This document shows positions 45,903 to 57,128 of a stretch of 64,000 nt of DNA, in pieces. This DNA is from QHWT01 sp963755695 (lineage in GTDB: Bacteria; Acidobacteriota; Vicinamibacteria; Vicinamibacterales; 2-12-FULL-66-21). The position numbers and the translations under genes were made by a program. The stretch's first letter is position 1. The number at the start of each line of letters is the position of its first letter. The stretch lies in NCBI GenBank assembly GCA_963755695.1, contig CAVWLB010000008.1, positions 558,001-622,000 on the forward strand, read 5' to 3'. The notes beneath the pieces were generated by a model. It was not told the origin of the DNA and ran no database searches. It saw only the letters and a list, made by a program, of their open reading frames with translations.

Positions 45903-46214
45903 AGCAGCCCCGGGTCAGTGCAGGCTGCACGGTCAGGCACTGAGTCAGGGCAGCAAAGGCATCACCCAGAATCCCGGAATCAAATGGAGATTCCCCAGCA
46001 GGAACCAGAGCCAGAACCGTGACCGGCGGGTCTCGCGCCTAATGCCAAAAACCGCCACCGGACAGTTCCACAGTTGTCGAGCAACTCGTGGCTGGAACGC
46101 GGCGGCCGGCCATCCCCCTGCGCCCGGGTGTGCCGGGAACAGTTGCGCTCGGCGCGCCCGAAATCGTGACCGATTATGACGGGGCAGCGGAATACGCGAA
46201 GCGAAAGCTGCGGC
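45903..46214. other. Convergent intergenic region, no gene seen
   Basis: About 310 bp between the beta-barrel gene and the MacB-like permease. No conserved coding frame, repeat or convincing terminator was recognised. Confidence 0.4.
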
Positions 46215-47530
46215 TTACTCGTAGTGAAGCGCCTTGACGGGATCGAGCCGCGACGCGCGGACGGCGGGATAGAGGCCGAAGACGATCCCAATCATCACCG
46301 ACACACCGAACGCGAGCACGATCGAGGTGGTCGTCACGATGGTCGACCAGCCGGCCAGCAGGCCGATTAGTTGCGACAGGCCTACTCCGAGCAGGATGCC
46401 GGCTAGGCCGCCGGTGAGCGAGATGATCGTGGTTTCGATGAGGAACTGGCGAACCACGTCCTTCTGACGCGCGCCGATGGCGCGCCGGAGGCCAATCTCG
46501 CGGGTGCGCTCGAGCACGCTGGCCAGCATGATGTTCATGATCCCGATGCCGCCGACGAGCAGCGAGATCGACGCGATCGCCACCATCACCATCTCGAAGA
46601 TGCGCTGCGTGCGCCGCTGCTCGGCGAGGAGCTCCGCCGGCGAGATGATGGTGAAATCCCCGGCACCGCGGTGCGCGACGTCGAGCACGCCGCGCAGCTG
46701 CGCGGCGGCCGCGGGAATATCGGCGCCGGATTTCATCTGCAGGTACACGCCGTCGATCTCGTCTCTCTGCGCAGCTCTGCGCGTCCTCGAGCCGGAAGAC
46801 TGACGAATACAACGGAACGTAAATCAGGTTGTTGCGATCCTGCGCGGGGAGTCCGGCGACGTCGGCTTGAACCGTGACCTGCGGACCGGCAATGCCAATC
46901 ACCTGGAACCACTGCTCGTTGACCTTGACGTAGCGGCCGACCGGATCGTCGGCGCCAAACAGGGTCGCGGCGGCAGCTTCGCCAAGGACCGCCACCGGCG
47001 CCGCTGCGGCCGCCTCCGCGTCGTCGAAGAACCGGCCGGACGGCGATGCGAAGGTTGCCGATCGGCCGTGTACGCAGGGGCTGACGCCGTAGACGACCGG
47101 CATGTCGCCGCCGATCGGCCGCGGCAGAAGCTTGGTCGGCGTGAATCGCTTGCGGGCGCTGACGGCGCTGATGTTGTCGAGGTTCGCCTCGAATGACCCG
47201 CAGATCCTTGAACGACAGCCCTTCGGAGAGCTGCCGAACCTTCTGCAGCGCCTGCTCGTCGGCTGCCTCACGCGCCTCGACGATCAGGTTGCGGACGCCG
47301 AGCTGCTCGATGAACGCCATGACTTCCTGCTGTGCGCCGGCGCCGATCGACAGCATCGCCACGACCGCGGCGACGCCGAAGATCATCCCGAGCATGGTGA
47401 GCAGCGAGCGAAGCTTGTGCGCGCGAAGATTCTCGAGCCCGAGCATCAGCTCGGGCAGGAAGTCGGTCGACCAGAGATGGGTGCGCGCGTTCACGAGCGC
47501 ATTCCGGATGGACCTGACGTCGATCGGCGT
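46215..47530 (-). pseudogene. MacB-type ABC permease (no ATPase domain), frameshifted
   Basis: N-terminal part: STDFLPELMLGLENLRAHKL, RSLLTMLGMIFGVAAVVAML, then a periplasmic domain interrupted by indels near 47195 and 46760, then QRIFEMVMVAIASISLLVGG, IMNIMLASVLERTREIGLRR and SRLDPVKALHYE at the end. This is a single-core MacB permease of roughly 430 residues. It is the last gene of a four-gene operon with three adaptors. The exact start is unclear because the upstream adaptor runs into it; GTG near 47491 or a lost junction near 47530 are candidates. Confidence 0.75.
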
Positions 47531-48811
47531 CGGCCCGCTCGACGAGGACCTGGTCGCCGGCGGCAACGTCCGGATCGACCAGCGCGATGACATCTCCTTC
47601 ATTGACGCCGTGACAGGACGCCCGGCTCTCGGTGCTGTTGGTGACCTTCACGTCACGACGCTCGAATCGATCGCCGCGTGCGGAGAAGACGAACGGTCTT
47701 GCCGTTCTTTTCGAACACCGCCTGCCGCGGGACCTGCAGCGCATCTGGTGATCTCGCGTCCGTCGATGACCAGCCGCACCGTCGATCCCGCACGCAGGCG
47801 CGGATCCGGATTGTCGAAGGTGAACGTCACGTCGAACTGCCGGACCGCGGTGGTCTCGAAGAAGTTGTCTCGCGAAGCCAGTCCGCTGAGCGCGCCGACT
47901 TTCGCCTTGAAAGTCTGCGCCGGGAAGAGCATCGGCCTCGACGATTGCCAGCTGGCCCGCTCTGCAGGTTGTCGCGATCGGTCTCGTTGATCTTGGCGCG
48001 CACTTCCATCTGGCCGGCTTCGATCACGTCGGCAATCGCTCGGCCGGCGAACGTCGTGTCTCCCTGGCGGTATTCGGGCAGCGTCTGGCCGAAGAAGAAG
48101 TCCCCGGCGGCGTCGCGGTTTTCCTTGGCCGCGACCACGCCGTCGAGCGGCGCCTTCACCACCAGGCTGTCGATGATCGATTGCGCGCGCTGCATCGCGA
48201 GCTGCGCCTTGTTCCGCTGCTCGAGCACGACCGCGAGCGCCGCTTCGTTCGTCGCCGAGCGCGCCTTCACGTCCTCCTGAAGCTGCGCCAGACGCGCGCG
48301 GGCTTCCTGCGAGCGTCAGAACGTTCTTCTGCGCATCGATCGCGCCGATCAGATCGTTGGCCGCGGTATCGAGCTCGCCGCGACGGACATCGTAGCGCGC
48401 GGTCAGCAGGGCCACTTCGTCTTCAGCCGCCTTGACCGCCGCGTCGGCTTTCATTTTCACGATCTGCTGCTCGGCCTCGGCCAGTTCCGACTTCGCCTGC
48501 GCGAGCGTGAACTCCTGATCGGAGGGGTCGATCTCGAATACGACTTCGCCCGCTTTCACGGTCGAACCCGTCGGCACCAGCTTGACGATACGAAGCGTGC
48601 CGCCTGCCGGAGGAGCTACGAGCGTCGCCGTGCGCCCCGCCCGCAATTCGCCCGTCGCGTAGACCGTGAGCTTCAACGGGCCGCGCACCACCCGCGTCGA
48701 CGGGATGTCGGGCTTTCTGTCCGGCAATGCCGGTACTGCTCGCGCCAACGTCGCGCCGAGGGCCAGCACGATGAGACTGGCGCCGGCCCACAGCACGCGC
48801 CGGCCCTTCAT
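47530..48811 (-). pseudogene. HlyD/RND-type periplasmic adaptor, frameshifted
   Basis: Starts MKGRRVLWAGASLIVLALGA (membrane anchor), then VRGPLKLTVYATGELRAGRT (first barrel-sandwich half), a coiled coil (LAQAKSELAEAEQQIVKMKA), APLDGVVAAKENRDAAGDFF, beta-barrel sequence FDVTFTFDNPDPRLRAGSTV and a C-terminal FERRDVKVTNSTESRASC. Frames change near 48315, 47950 and 47740. It begins with an ATGA overlap with the previous adaptor. It would link the inner-membrane permease to an outer-membrane channel. Confidence 0.75.
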
Positions 48812-50073
48812 GGCTGCCTCCGAATCTGATCGGGCTCAGGTCGGCGCGTGGCCACCCGGTCGCCTTTCTCGACGCCACCGGCAAAGATCACCTGCTCACG
48901 GCCGCGGCGCGCGACGTCGACGTGCTGCTCGTCGAACAGGGAGCCGCGGAGCTTGTAGACGACAGGACGACCGTCCTTCTGGAACACCGCTTCGGAAGGG
49001 GCGAGCAGGACCGACGTGACCCGGTCAGTGGCGATGCGCGCGGTGGCGGTCATCCCTGGACGGATCCGGGGATCGGGATCCTTCAGCACCAGGCCAAGAT
49101 CGAAATTCTTCAACGGCGGCCAGCCGGCACTGAAATCCATCTTCGCCAGAACCGAAATGAGGTCGACGGTCGCGGCGAAATCCTTACCCGGCACCGCTTC
49201 GATCTTGACGGTGGCGGTCTGGCCGACCTTCAGCCGGCCGCGATCGGATTCATCCAGACGCGCCTCGAGGTGAATCGAGCGACAGGTCGGGCAGCTCGAT
49301 GATGTTAGCGCCCGGCCACGCGCGATCGCCTTCGCGGAATTCCACCTGACCGCCAAACATCCCGCCGTTGCGCCAGTTCGGCATCACGTTGACGACGCCG
49401 GCGGTGGGCGATTTGATCGACAGCGCGTCGAGCCCGTGCTGCGCACGCTCGAGATCGAACGCGCCTTGTCCTGCTTGCGCTCCTTGGCGACGATGTCGGC
49501 CTCAGCCCCGGTCTTGTTCGACGTGGCCTTCTGTTCGGCCTCGCGCAACCGCTGCTCAGCGTCGGCAACCGCGAGCTTCGCCTGCTCGTATTCGAGCCTC
49601 GACACGAGGTCGCGCTTGCCGAGATCGAGCTTCGCGCGATCGAGGTCGTACCGGGCTTTCATCACTGCGGCCTGATCCTGCTCCTCCGTGATCCGCAACT
49701 GTGCTTGCATCTGGGTGATTTCGGCGTCGGCCTGCTTCAATTCCGATTGCTTTTCCTGGGTGCGCTGCCGCAACGTCGTCGCGTCGAACTGCACGAGGAT
49801 GTCCCCGGCTTTCACAGCGCCACCGTTCTTGGCGAGCCTCAGGATCTGCAGGTCGCCGGCGTCAGCCGGCGCCGACAGCACGATCGATTTCGCAGGACGG
49901 ATGTTGCCGCGCAGTTGCACGTAATCGACGAAGTCGCCTCGCGTGACGTCCGCCATGGGCACATCGGGGATTGCATCCGCGCGAGTGGCAAACACGAACC
50001 CGGCGGCCGCCAGGCCTCCAATGGCCGCCAGGAGGCCCAGAATCCGCACCCGCCTGCGGCGAGCCGGCGTCAA
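48808..50073 (-). pseudogene. HlyD/RND-type periplasmic adaptor, frameshifted
   Basis: Starts at TTG 50073 (4-nt overlap with the previous adaptor). Anchor ILGLLAAIGGLAAAGFVFAT, barrel-sandwich VDYVQLRGNIRPAKSIVLSA, coiled coil (QEKQSELKQADAEITQMQAQ), then indels near 49470 and 49290, then RLDESDRGRLKVGQTATVKI, RIRPGMTATARIATDRV and VIFAGGVEKGDRVATRRP. Length about 420 residues when repaired. Second of three adaptors in the operon. Confidence 0.75.
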
Positions 50074-51314
50074 CGCTGCGCTCCCGGTGCGACATTGCGC
50101 GCGATGACCACGCCCTCCGCGAGGCCATTGGCGACGACGATCTCGTGGGTGTTCATCTGGCCGAGCGCAACGTCCTGACGCTCGAAACGGCTGCCGTGCT
50201 GGACGCTTACGTAGGCCTGCTCGCCGTCGAACGCCACGGCATCCCGCGGGACGACGAGGGCGGCGGCGGCACGCGCCAGCTCGACGTCGAGCGAAGCGGA
50301 GAGGTCGGGCATCAGGTTCGGGTGCGAGCCGTCGACGTCAACCAGCACGACGAAATTCCGCACTTTCGGCGACAGGTTCGATTGCACGCCAATGGGTGAA
50401 ATCTGATCGATACGGCCCGGGAACGAAAGGTCAGGGTAAGCGTCGAGGCCGACGTGCACCGATTGCCCGACCCGCAGTTCCTCGATATCCGCCTGATTCA
50501 CTCGCGCGCGCACCCTCATCGTCGAGGGATTGACGACGTCGACGACCGGAAGGCCGGAACGCATCTCGTCGCCTTCCTGGATCTCGGCCATGCTCCGCCC
50601 TTTCCAGGTGGACTTGATGACGGCGATACCGTCGAGCGGAGACTTGATGAGCATGCGGTCGGCGTTGGATGCGGCCTGCCGCATGGCGGCGTTGGCCCGG
50701 TCGCGTCGGATCTCGAGAACCCGCACGTCGGCTTCGGCGGCGCTGCGCTTCAAATCGTAGGTTTGTTGCAGCTGCTTGAGTCGCGCTGCAGCCTCTTCGA
50801 GCGCCAGCGCATTCTTCTCGGCCTGGATCTTCGGCAGCATTTCGTTCTTGAGCATCTCGAGTTTCGCGCGCTGGAGCGTCGTCTCGGCCTGCTTCAGGGT
50901 GCTGTCGTCGGCCGCGCGCGCGGCGGCTTCCTGCGCGCGTCGCTTGCGAATCTGCTGTTCGAGATCGTTGAACTCGGCCTGCTTGTCGAGCGCGTTGCGC
51001 ACCTGCTCCTGCCGATCGAACTCGACCAGCAGGTCGCCAGGGTGAACGGTCCGCCCGGCCTTGACCAGCGCGGTCACGATCAATGAATTCTGGTTCTGCC
51101 CGCCCAGGCGCGGCACGAAAATCGTGGTCGCCTGGACGGCTTCCACCGTGCCGGTCAGCCGCAGACTTCGCACGAAATCGCGGCGTCCCACCTTGTAGGT
51201 GTGGTTGGCGCGGTCGGAGGACTGGAGCTCGGGCGTCCGGGCGTTGACGTACAGACCGGCCGCGGCGGTCGCTCCGGCAACCACCGCGGTAATCAGAAGT
51301 TTGGACTTCACCAT
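50070..51314 (-). CDS. HlyD/RND-type periplasmic adaptor
   Basis: Intact, 414 residues from ATG 51314. Anchor LLITAVVAGATAAAGLYVNA, barrel-sandwich halves around RDFVRSLRLTGTVEAVQATT and IKSPLDGIAVIKSTWKGRSM, a coiled coil of about 110 residues (KQAEFNDLEQQIRKRRAQEA onward), a beta-barrel (MRVRARVNQADIEELRVGQS) and a membrane-proximal domain. First gene of the adaptor operon. A GGTTCTGAGAACC palindrome at 51370-51382 lies upstream and could be an operator. Confidence 0.85.
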   Translation of the reverse strand: MVKSKLLITAVVAGATAAAGLYVNARTPELQSSDRANHTYKVGRRDFVRSLRLTGTVEAVQATTIFVPRLGGQNQNSLIVTALVKAGRTVHPGDLLVEFDRQEQVRNALDKQAEFNDLEQQIRKRRAQEAAARAADDSTLKQAETTLQRAKLEMLKNEMLPKIQAEKNALALEEAAARLKQLQQTYDLKRSAAEADVRVLEIRRDRANAAMRQAASNADRMLIKSPLDGIAVIKSTWKGRSMAEIQEGDEMRSGLPVVDVVNPSTMRVRARVNQADIEELRVGQSVHVGLDAYPDLSFPGRIDQISPIGVQSNLSPKVRNFVVLVDVDGSHPNLMPDLSASLDVELARAAAALVVPRDAVAFDGEQAYVSVQHGSRFERQDVALGQMNTHEIVVANGLAEGVVIARNVAPGAQR

Positions 51315-51399
51315 GAACAGGGACGGATCGTTGCCCGGGATATCAGACGGCCCCGACGGCTCGATGGTTGGTTCTGAGAACCATAAGGATAGCCTAGGA

Positions 51400-51489
51400 G
51401 TTCGCGGTTCGGAGGTCGCGGTTTGCGGCTCCCGTTCGCGGTTCGCTGACTGCCACCCCACCAGCTCACCCAGAACCGCTAACTGCTTA
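51400..51489. repeat. Word-repeat island 8 (GCGGTTCGCGGTTTGC)
   Basis: Left arm 51400-51452 (GTTCGCGGTTCGGAGGTCGC and onward), right arm 51469-51489 (CCCAGAACCGCTAACTGCTTA), ending on the metH stop codon. The arms are unequal, the right one short. The words match those of island 7. Confidence 0.65.
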
Positions 51490-54400
51490 CGAGCATTTGA
51501 CCCCGAACTCCGCCGCTTCGTACGACAGATTTGGCGACAGCCACTTCTCAACCTCTTCAATGCTGACGCCGCGGCGACTGGCGTACGACTCGACCTGGTC
51601 CCGGCCGATTCGCCCGACGTTGAAATACCTGGCCATCGGATGCGAGAAGTACAGGCCGCTCACGCTGGCCGCGGGGGTCATGGCTCCGTTTTCGGTCAGC
51701 GCGAGGCCCTGCCGCTCGGCATCCACGAGCTCGAACAGAGCAAACTTTCCACTATGGTCCGGACAGGCCGGGTATCCGTAGGCCGGACGGATGCCGCGAT
51801 GCTTCTCCACGAATAGATCGTCGATGTTCCGAGAGACCGGGTCGGGGTGTCCCCAGTCGTCGCGCACCTGCGCGTGCAGCCACGTGGCGAATGCCTCCGC
51901 CAGTCGATCGGCCAGCGCCTTCACGATGATCGCCTTGTAGTCGTCGTGGTCCGCTTCGTATCGCCTGACCAGGTCGCTGGCGCCAAGCCCTGCGGTCACG
52001 ACGAACATGCCGAGGTAATCGGGAACGCCGCTCCCGCGCGGCGCAATGTAGTCGGCAAGCGACAGGTTGGGCCGTCCGTCGACCTGTGCTTCCTGCTGCC
52101 GCAGCATCGGCAGGCGCGCGAGCACCGTCCGGCGATCTTCATCCTTGTACACAATGATGTCGTCGCCATCCGCCATTGCCGGCCAGAACGCATGGACCCC
52201 GCGTGCCTGGAGCAGCCGCCGGTCGATGATTTCGTTCAGCAGCTGCAGCGCGTGTTCGTAGAGCTCGCGCGCGGCGGCGCCGTACTGCGGGTGATTGAGG
52301 ATTCCCGGAAATCGCCCCTTGAGCTCCCACGCGGAGAAGAAGTAAGTCCAGTCGATGAATTTCGCGAGCTCCGAGAGCGGAACGTCGTTGAGGTAACGTC
52401 GGCCGACGAAGGCCGGGGTCGCGGTTTCATGATCGTCCCAGGCGTATTTCAAGCGGTTGGCGCGCGCCTGATCATAGGTGAGCAGCGGCTTGTCGCTGCG
52501 CGCCTTGTACCTCTCGCGAATGTCCTCCTGCTCCTCACGGTTATTGCGATCGAACGCCTCGCGGCGATCGCCGCTCAGGAGGCTGGCCACCACATCGACG
52601 ACCCGTGACGCATCGAGGACGTGGACCACCGGCGCGGTGTAATCGGGGGCGATCTTGACGGCCGTGTGTTGCCGACTGGTGGTCGCGCCGCCAATCAGCA
52701 GCGGCAGTGTCATGTGACGCCGCTCCATTTCGCGCGCCACCATCACCATCTCGTCGAGCGAGGGGGTGATGAGGCCGCTCAAACCAATCATGTCGGCCTT
52801 CTGCTCGACCGCGGCCTGAAGAATCTTTGCCGCCGGCACCATCACACCGAGGTCGACCACTTCGTAGTTGTTGCACCCGAGCACGACGCCGACGATGTTC
52901 TTGCCGATATCGTGAACATCGCCTTTGACCGTCGCCATCACGATGCGGCCCTGAGCGCTGGAGCGACCCGCAGCTTTCTCCGCCTCCATGAACGGCTCGA
53001 GGTAGGCAACCGCTTTCTTCATCGCGCGGGCGCTCTTGACGACCTGCGGCAGGAACATCTTGCCGGAACCGAACAGGTCGCCGACAATCTTCATGCCGTC
53101 CATCAGCGGCCCTTCGATGATGTCCAGCGGGCGCGCGTACTTCTGGCGCGCTTCTTCGACGTCTTCATCGATGTATTCGACCGTGCCGTGAACCAGCGCG
53201 TGCGCCAATCGCGCTTCCACCGTTCCAGCACGCCACGCGGGATCGAGGTCCTTCCTCGTGCCGGTCCCTTTCACCGTGTCGGCAAACTGCACCAGACGTT
53301 CGGTCGCGTCCGGACGCCGGTTGAAGATCACGTCCTCGACGTGTTCGAGCAGGTCTTTGGGAATGTCCTCGTAGACAATCAGCTGACCGGCGTTGACGAT
53401 TCCCATATCCATGCCGGCATGGATCGCATGAAACAGGAATGCGGAGTGCATCGCCTCGCGAACGCGCTCGTTGCCACGGAACGAGAACGAGAGGTTGCTG
53501 ACGCCACCGCTGATCTTCACGCCGGGGCAGGCGGCCTTGATGAGCCGCGTCGCCTCGATGTAGTTGACCGCGTAATCGTTGTGTTCCTCGAGTCCGGTCG
53601 CAATCGCGAGGATGTTCGGGTCGAAGATGATGTCGCTCGGATCGAACCCCGCCTGTTCGGTGAGCAGGCGGTAGGCGCGCTGGCAAATCTCGACCTTGCG
53701 ACTGATGGTGTCGGCCTGCCCGGTCTCGTCGAACGCCATCACGATGACCGCAGCGCCGGAGCGCCGGATGCAACCTGCCTTGTCGAGGAAGTCGGCCTCG
53801 CCTTCCTTCAGGCTGATCGAGTTGACGACTCCCTTTCCTTGGACGCACTTGAGGCCCGCTTCGAGCACCGACCATTTCGAGCTGTCGATCATCACCGGCA
53901 CACGGGCGATCTCCGGCTCGGTCGCAATGTAATTGAGGAACGTCGTCATCGCGCGCTCGGAATCGAGCATGCCTTCGTCCATGTTGACGTCGAGGACGTT
54001 GGCGCCGCCGCGAACCTGATCGAGTGCGACGCCGCGCCGCCTCGGCCCAGTTGCCGGCCTTGATCAGCCGCGCGAACCGCGCCGAGCCGGTCACGTTTGT
54101 CCGCTCGCCGATCATCTGGAAGTTGGAATCCGGATGAATGATGAGCGGCTCCAGGCCGGACAGCCGCGTGAGGGGCACCGACGAGTCAGCCGGAAGCGGA
54201 CGTGGGCTGAGGCCTTCCACCGCCTTCGCAATCGCCGCAATGTGATCGGGCGTGGTCCCGCAGCAGCCGCCGACGATGTTCACGAAGCCGCTCTCGGCGA
54301 ACTCGCGGACCAGGGCCCCGGTTTCTTCCGGGAGCTCGTCGTACTGGCCGAACGCGTTGGGAAGCCCCGCGTTCGGGTAGCTGCTGACGTAGCACTCGGC

Positions 54401-55200
54401 GATGCGCGCGAGATCGGCGAGATAGGGCCGCATGTCGCGCGCGCCGAGGGCGCAGTTGATGCCGATGCTGAACGGCCGCGCGTGGCGAACGGAAATATAG
54501 AACGCGTCGAGTGTCTGTCCTGACAGCGTGCGACCGCTCTTGTCGGTGATCGTGAACGAGATCATCAGCGGCAGTCGGATGCCACGCTCGATCGAACACA
54601 TTCTCGATCGCGACGATGCCGGCCTTCGCGTTGAGGGTGTCGAAGATCGTCTCGAGCAGAAGGATCTCGGCGCCGCCGTCGATGAGGCCCCGGGCCTGCT
54701 CCTCGTACGCGTCGCGCAAGGCATCGAAGGTGGTGCGCCCTGAACGCCGGATCGTTGACGTTCGGGGAAATCGACAACGTGCGGTTCGCCGGCCCCATCG
54801 AGCCGGCAACGAAGCGCGGGCGATCCGGCGTCTTGGCGTTCCACTCGTCGCAGGCGGCCCGCGCCAGGCGCGCGCCTTCCAGGTTCAATTCATACGCCAG
54901 CGATTCGAGCGCGTAGTCCGCCTGCACGATCGACGTGCTGCTGAACGTGTTGGTCTCGATGATGTCGGCGCCGGCTGCGAGATATTGATGGTGGATCTCG
55001 CTGATCACGTCGGGCCGCGTCAGGATCAGCAGGTCGTTGTTCCCCTGCACATCCTTGGGGTGATCCTTCAGCCGCTCGCCGCGGAAATCCGCCTCGGTCA
55101 GCGTGTAGCGCTGGATCATCGTGCCCATCGCGCCGTCGAGGAGGAGGATGCGCGACGCGAGAGAAGCCGTTCGAGGACGGGCGACAGAGTGTCTAGACAT
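51487..55200 (-). pseudogene. metH: Cobalamin-dependent methionine synthase, frameshifted
   Basis: About 1,237 residues in four modules: homocysteine-binding barrel (ILLLDGAMGTMIQRYTLTEA; NIVGGCCGTTPDHIAAIAKA), pterin barrel (NFQMIGERTNVTGSARFARL), cobalamin-binding module with VKGDVHDIGKNIVGVVLGCN (His ligand of cobalt) and the reactivation domain (YGYPACPDHSGKFALFELVD). Frames break near 54745, 54590 and 54035, all at otherwise conserved places. It methylates homocysteine from methyl-tetrahydrofolate. ATG 55200 overlaps the stop codon of the preceding ArsR-methyltransferase gene. No cobalamin riboswitch was seen upstream. Confidence 0.9.
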
Positions 55201-56164
55201 GTCGTGGCTTCGTCTTCGGCTTCGTCCGCTGGCGACCAGGACGGTGAACGGATCGCGCGCGCGACGCGCGCCGACCGATACCTTCACCTCCGCCAGTCCT
55301 GCGCCTTCGAGGAGCCGTTGCAGTTCGTCGTCGTCGAATCCCAGCCATCGATCGCCGAGCCGCTCGCGGACCCAGTGCTCGTCGTGACGCCGCAGATCGA
55401 GGAGCAGCACGCGGCCGCCCGGACGCACGATGCGCACGGCTTCGGCCAGCGCCTTTGACGGATCCTCCGCGTGGTGCAGCGCCTGCGAGAGCAGCGCCAC
55501 GTCGACGCTGGCGTCCTTGAGCGGCAGCTTCTCCAGCTCGCCGCGCTTCCAGTCGATGTTCGTCGCCGGCGGCGGCGGCGCGCGAGATCGTCGCGCGCGC
55601 GCGCGAGCACCGCTTCCGATCGATCGATGGCAATCACCTCGCTGCGCAAAGCGGCTCGCTTCGACGCGTCAGGTAGCCTTCGCCGCAGCCGAGGTCCGCG
55701 ATGTCCATGCGGCGGCAGCAGGTGGCCGAGCGCGCGGCGCCCATGCGGCCCAGCTCCGGCCGGGCACGATCTGGCGCCGTTCTTCGCCGGCGCCGTGCTC
55801 GTCGAAGTTCTCCTTGCGCAGGCGGCGCACTTCCTCGAGCCGCGCTGCGTCGGCGCGGCCCGCCGGCGGTCGCGCCGGCGCCGGCGAATTGCGCGCGCAG
55901 GAGCGGCCACACGGGCTCGAAGCCGTTGTGACCGTCGCAGTACCGGCGGAGCAGATGCGGAAGTAGGTGAATCCGCCGTCGCGCGCTCCTCGACCAGGCC
56001 AGCGTCCTTGAGCAGGCCCAGGTGCCGCGACACGCCCGACTGCGCGATGCCCAGGATGCGCGGTGAGCTCGGTGACATTGAGCCGTTCGAGCGAGAGCAG
56101 CCGCAGCAGCCGCAGGCGCACCTCGTCGCCGAGCAGGCGGAAGAGCGGCGGCTGCGGTATCCAT
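55193..56164 (-). pseudogene. ArsR-family regulator fused to a SAM-dependent methyltransferase, multiple frameshifts
   Basis: The pieces, in different frames, read LFRLLGDEVRLRLLRLLSLE and RLNVTELT (ArsR helices), LGIAQSGVSRHLGLLKDAGL (recognition helix), DIADLGCGEGYLT (SAM motif I), SEVIAIDRSEAVLARARDDL and VALLSQALHHAEDPSKALAE with GGRVLLLDLRRHDEHW. About 320 residues when repaired, ending KPRHV with the stop codon inside the metH start. A SAM- or SAH-sensing regulator of methionine synthesis is the likely role, by analogy with ArsR-type methionine-cycle regulators (from memory). Confidence 0.75.
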
Positions 56165-56178
56165 ATCTATAAATCTAC
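56165..56178 (-). promoter_or_regulatory. AT-rich promoter/operator before ArsR-methyltransferase
   Basis: TAGATTTATAGAT directly precedes the start codon in an otherwise GC-rich region. TAGATT (56172-56177) is a -10-like box 7 nt before the ATG. The imperfect symmetry of ATCTATAAATCTA could be the regulator's own site. Confidence 0.45.
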
Positions 56179-56283
56179 ATGCGTTGATGGCACTTTGTCC
56201 AGCAGCGCCGCGGCGATATACTGATCCTTGCTCCCCGATGTTCAGCCCGGCTGCGTCTTCGGACCGGCACAATGGAGTTGTCC

Positions 56284-57040
56284 ATGCTCATCCGCACCGT
56301 CGCCGGCACGGCGCTGGCCTCGATGATCCTGTCCTCCGCACCATCCGCCCAGCAGGCGGTCCCGGCGCCGCAGCCGCGCACGATCCAGCAGCAGAACGAG
56401 GAGATGATCAAGGAGCTGCGGGCGATCCGACAGCTGCTCGAGCGCGCTGACCCAGCCGCACGGCGCCGCCGCAGCCGCCAGGTCGCGAAGGTCGACCAAC
56501 CTCGGGGCTACGCGCTCGGCCGGCCCGACGCGCCGCTGACGATGGTGGAGTTCACCGATCTGCAGTGTCCGTTCTGCCGCCAGTTCGCGACGACACGTTC
56601 GACGAGCTGAAGACGCAACTGGATCGACACCGGCAAGCTGCGCTACATCAGCCGCGACTTTCCGCTCGAGTTCCACCGCAGGCGATGAACGCCGCGCGCG
56701 CCGCGCGCTGCGCCGGCGAGCAGGGAAAGTTCTGGGAGATGCGGCTCGGGCATGATGCGCAACGCGAACCTGCTGTCGCCGGCTTACATCGGCAAGACCG
56801 CCGCGGATCTCAAGCTGGATACCCAGGTATTCAGCGCCTGCGCTTCCAGCTCGAAATTCGACGAGGCCATCGAAGCCGACATGGTTGAAGCCGCTGGCTT
56901 GGGTCTCACCGGAACGCCGACGTTCATCGTCGGCCGCACGACGCCGGGAGTTCTCGAAGGATCCGTCGTCGTGGGTGCGCTTCCCGTACGCGAGGTTCGA
57001 CGCGAAGCTCAAAGAGCTGCTCGGCGGCAGCACGAGGTAG
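56284..57040 (+). pseudogene. DsbA-family thiol oxidoreductase, frameshifted
   Basis: Signal peptide (IRTVAGTALASMILSSAPSA), a charged linker, then the thioredoxin fold: GRPDAPLTMVEFTDLQCPFC with the CPFC active site, and after indels near 56595, 56625, 56685 and 56750 the pieces LRYISRDFPLEFH, AMNAARAARCAGEQGKFWEM and LGLTGTPTFIVGRTTPGVLE; a last indel near 56980 leads to RFDAKLKELLGGSTR. Periplasmic disulfide exchange is expected. About 250 residues when repaired. Divergent from the ArsR gene. Confidence 0.7.
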
Positions 57041-57124
57041 GGGCTTCAGGCTTCAGGGACTTCAGGGATCAGACCTGAAGCCACCTTCCCGAAGTCCGAA
57101 GCCCGAAGCCCGAAGCCTAAAGCC
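57041..57124. repeat. Word-repeat island 9 (GGCTTCAGG / CCGAAGCC)
   Basis: Left arm 57041-57069 (GGGCTTCAGGCTTCAGGGAC), right arm 57074-57124 (CCTGAAGCC, then CCGAAGCCCGAAGCCCGAAG). It fills the whole gap between two convergent stop codons (57040 and 57129). Confidence 0.8.
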
Positions 57125-57128
57125 TTTT

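Noticed and set aside
55193..55300. Cobalamin or SAM riboswitch before metH
   Set aside because: metH overlaps the upstream coding sequence, leaving no room for a leader; no conserved box seen.
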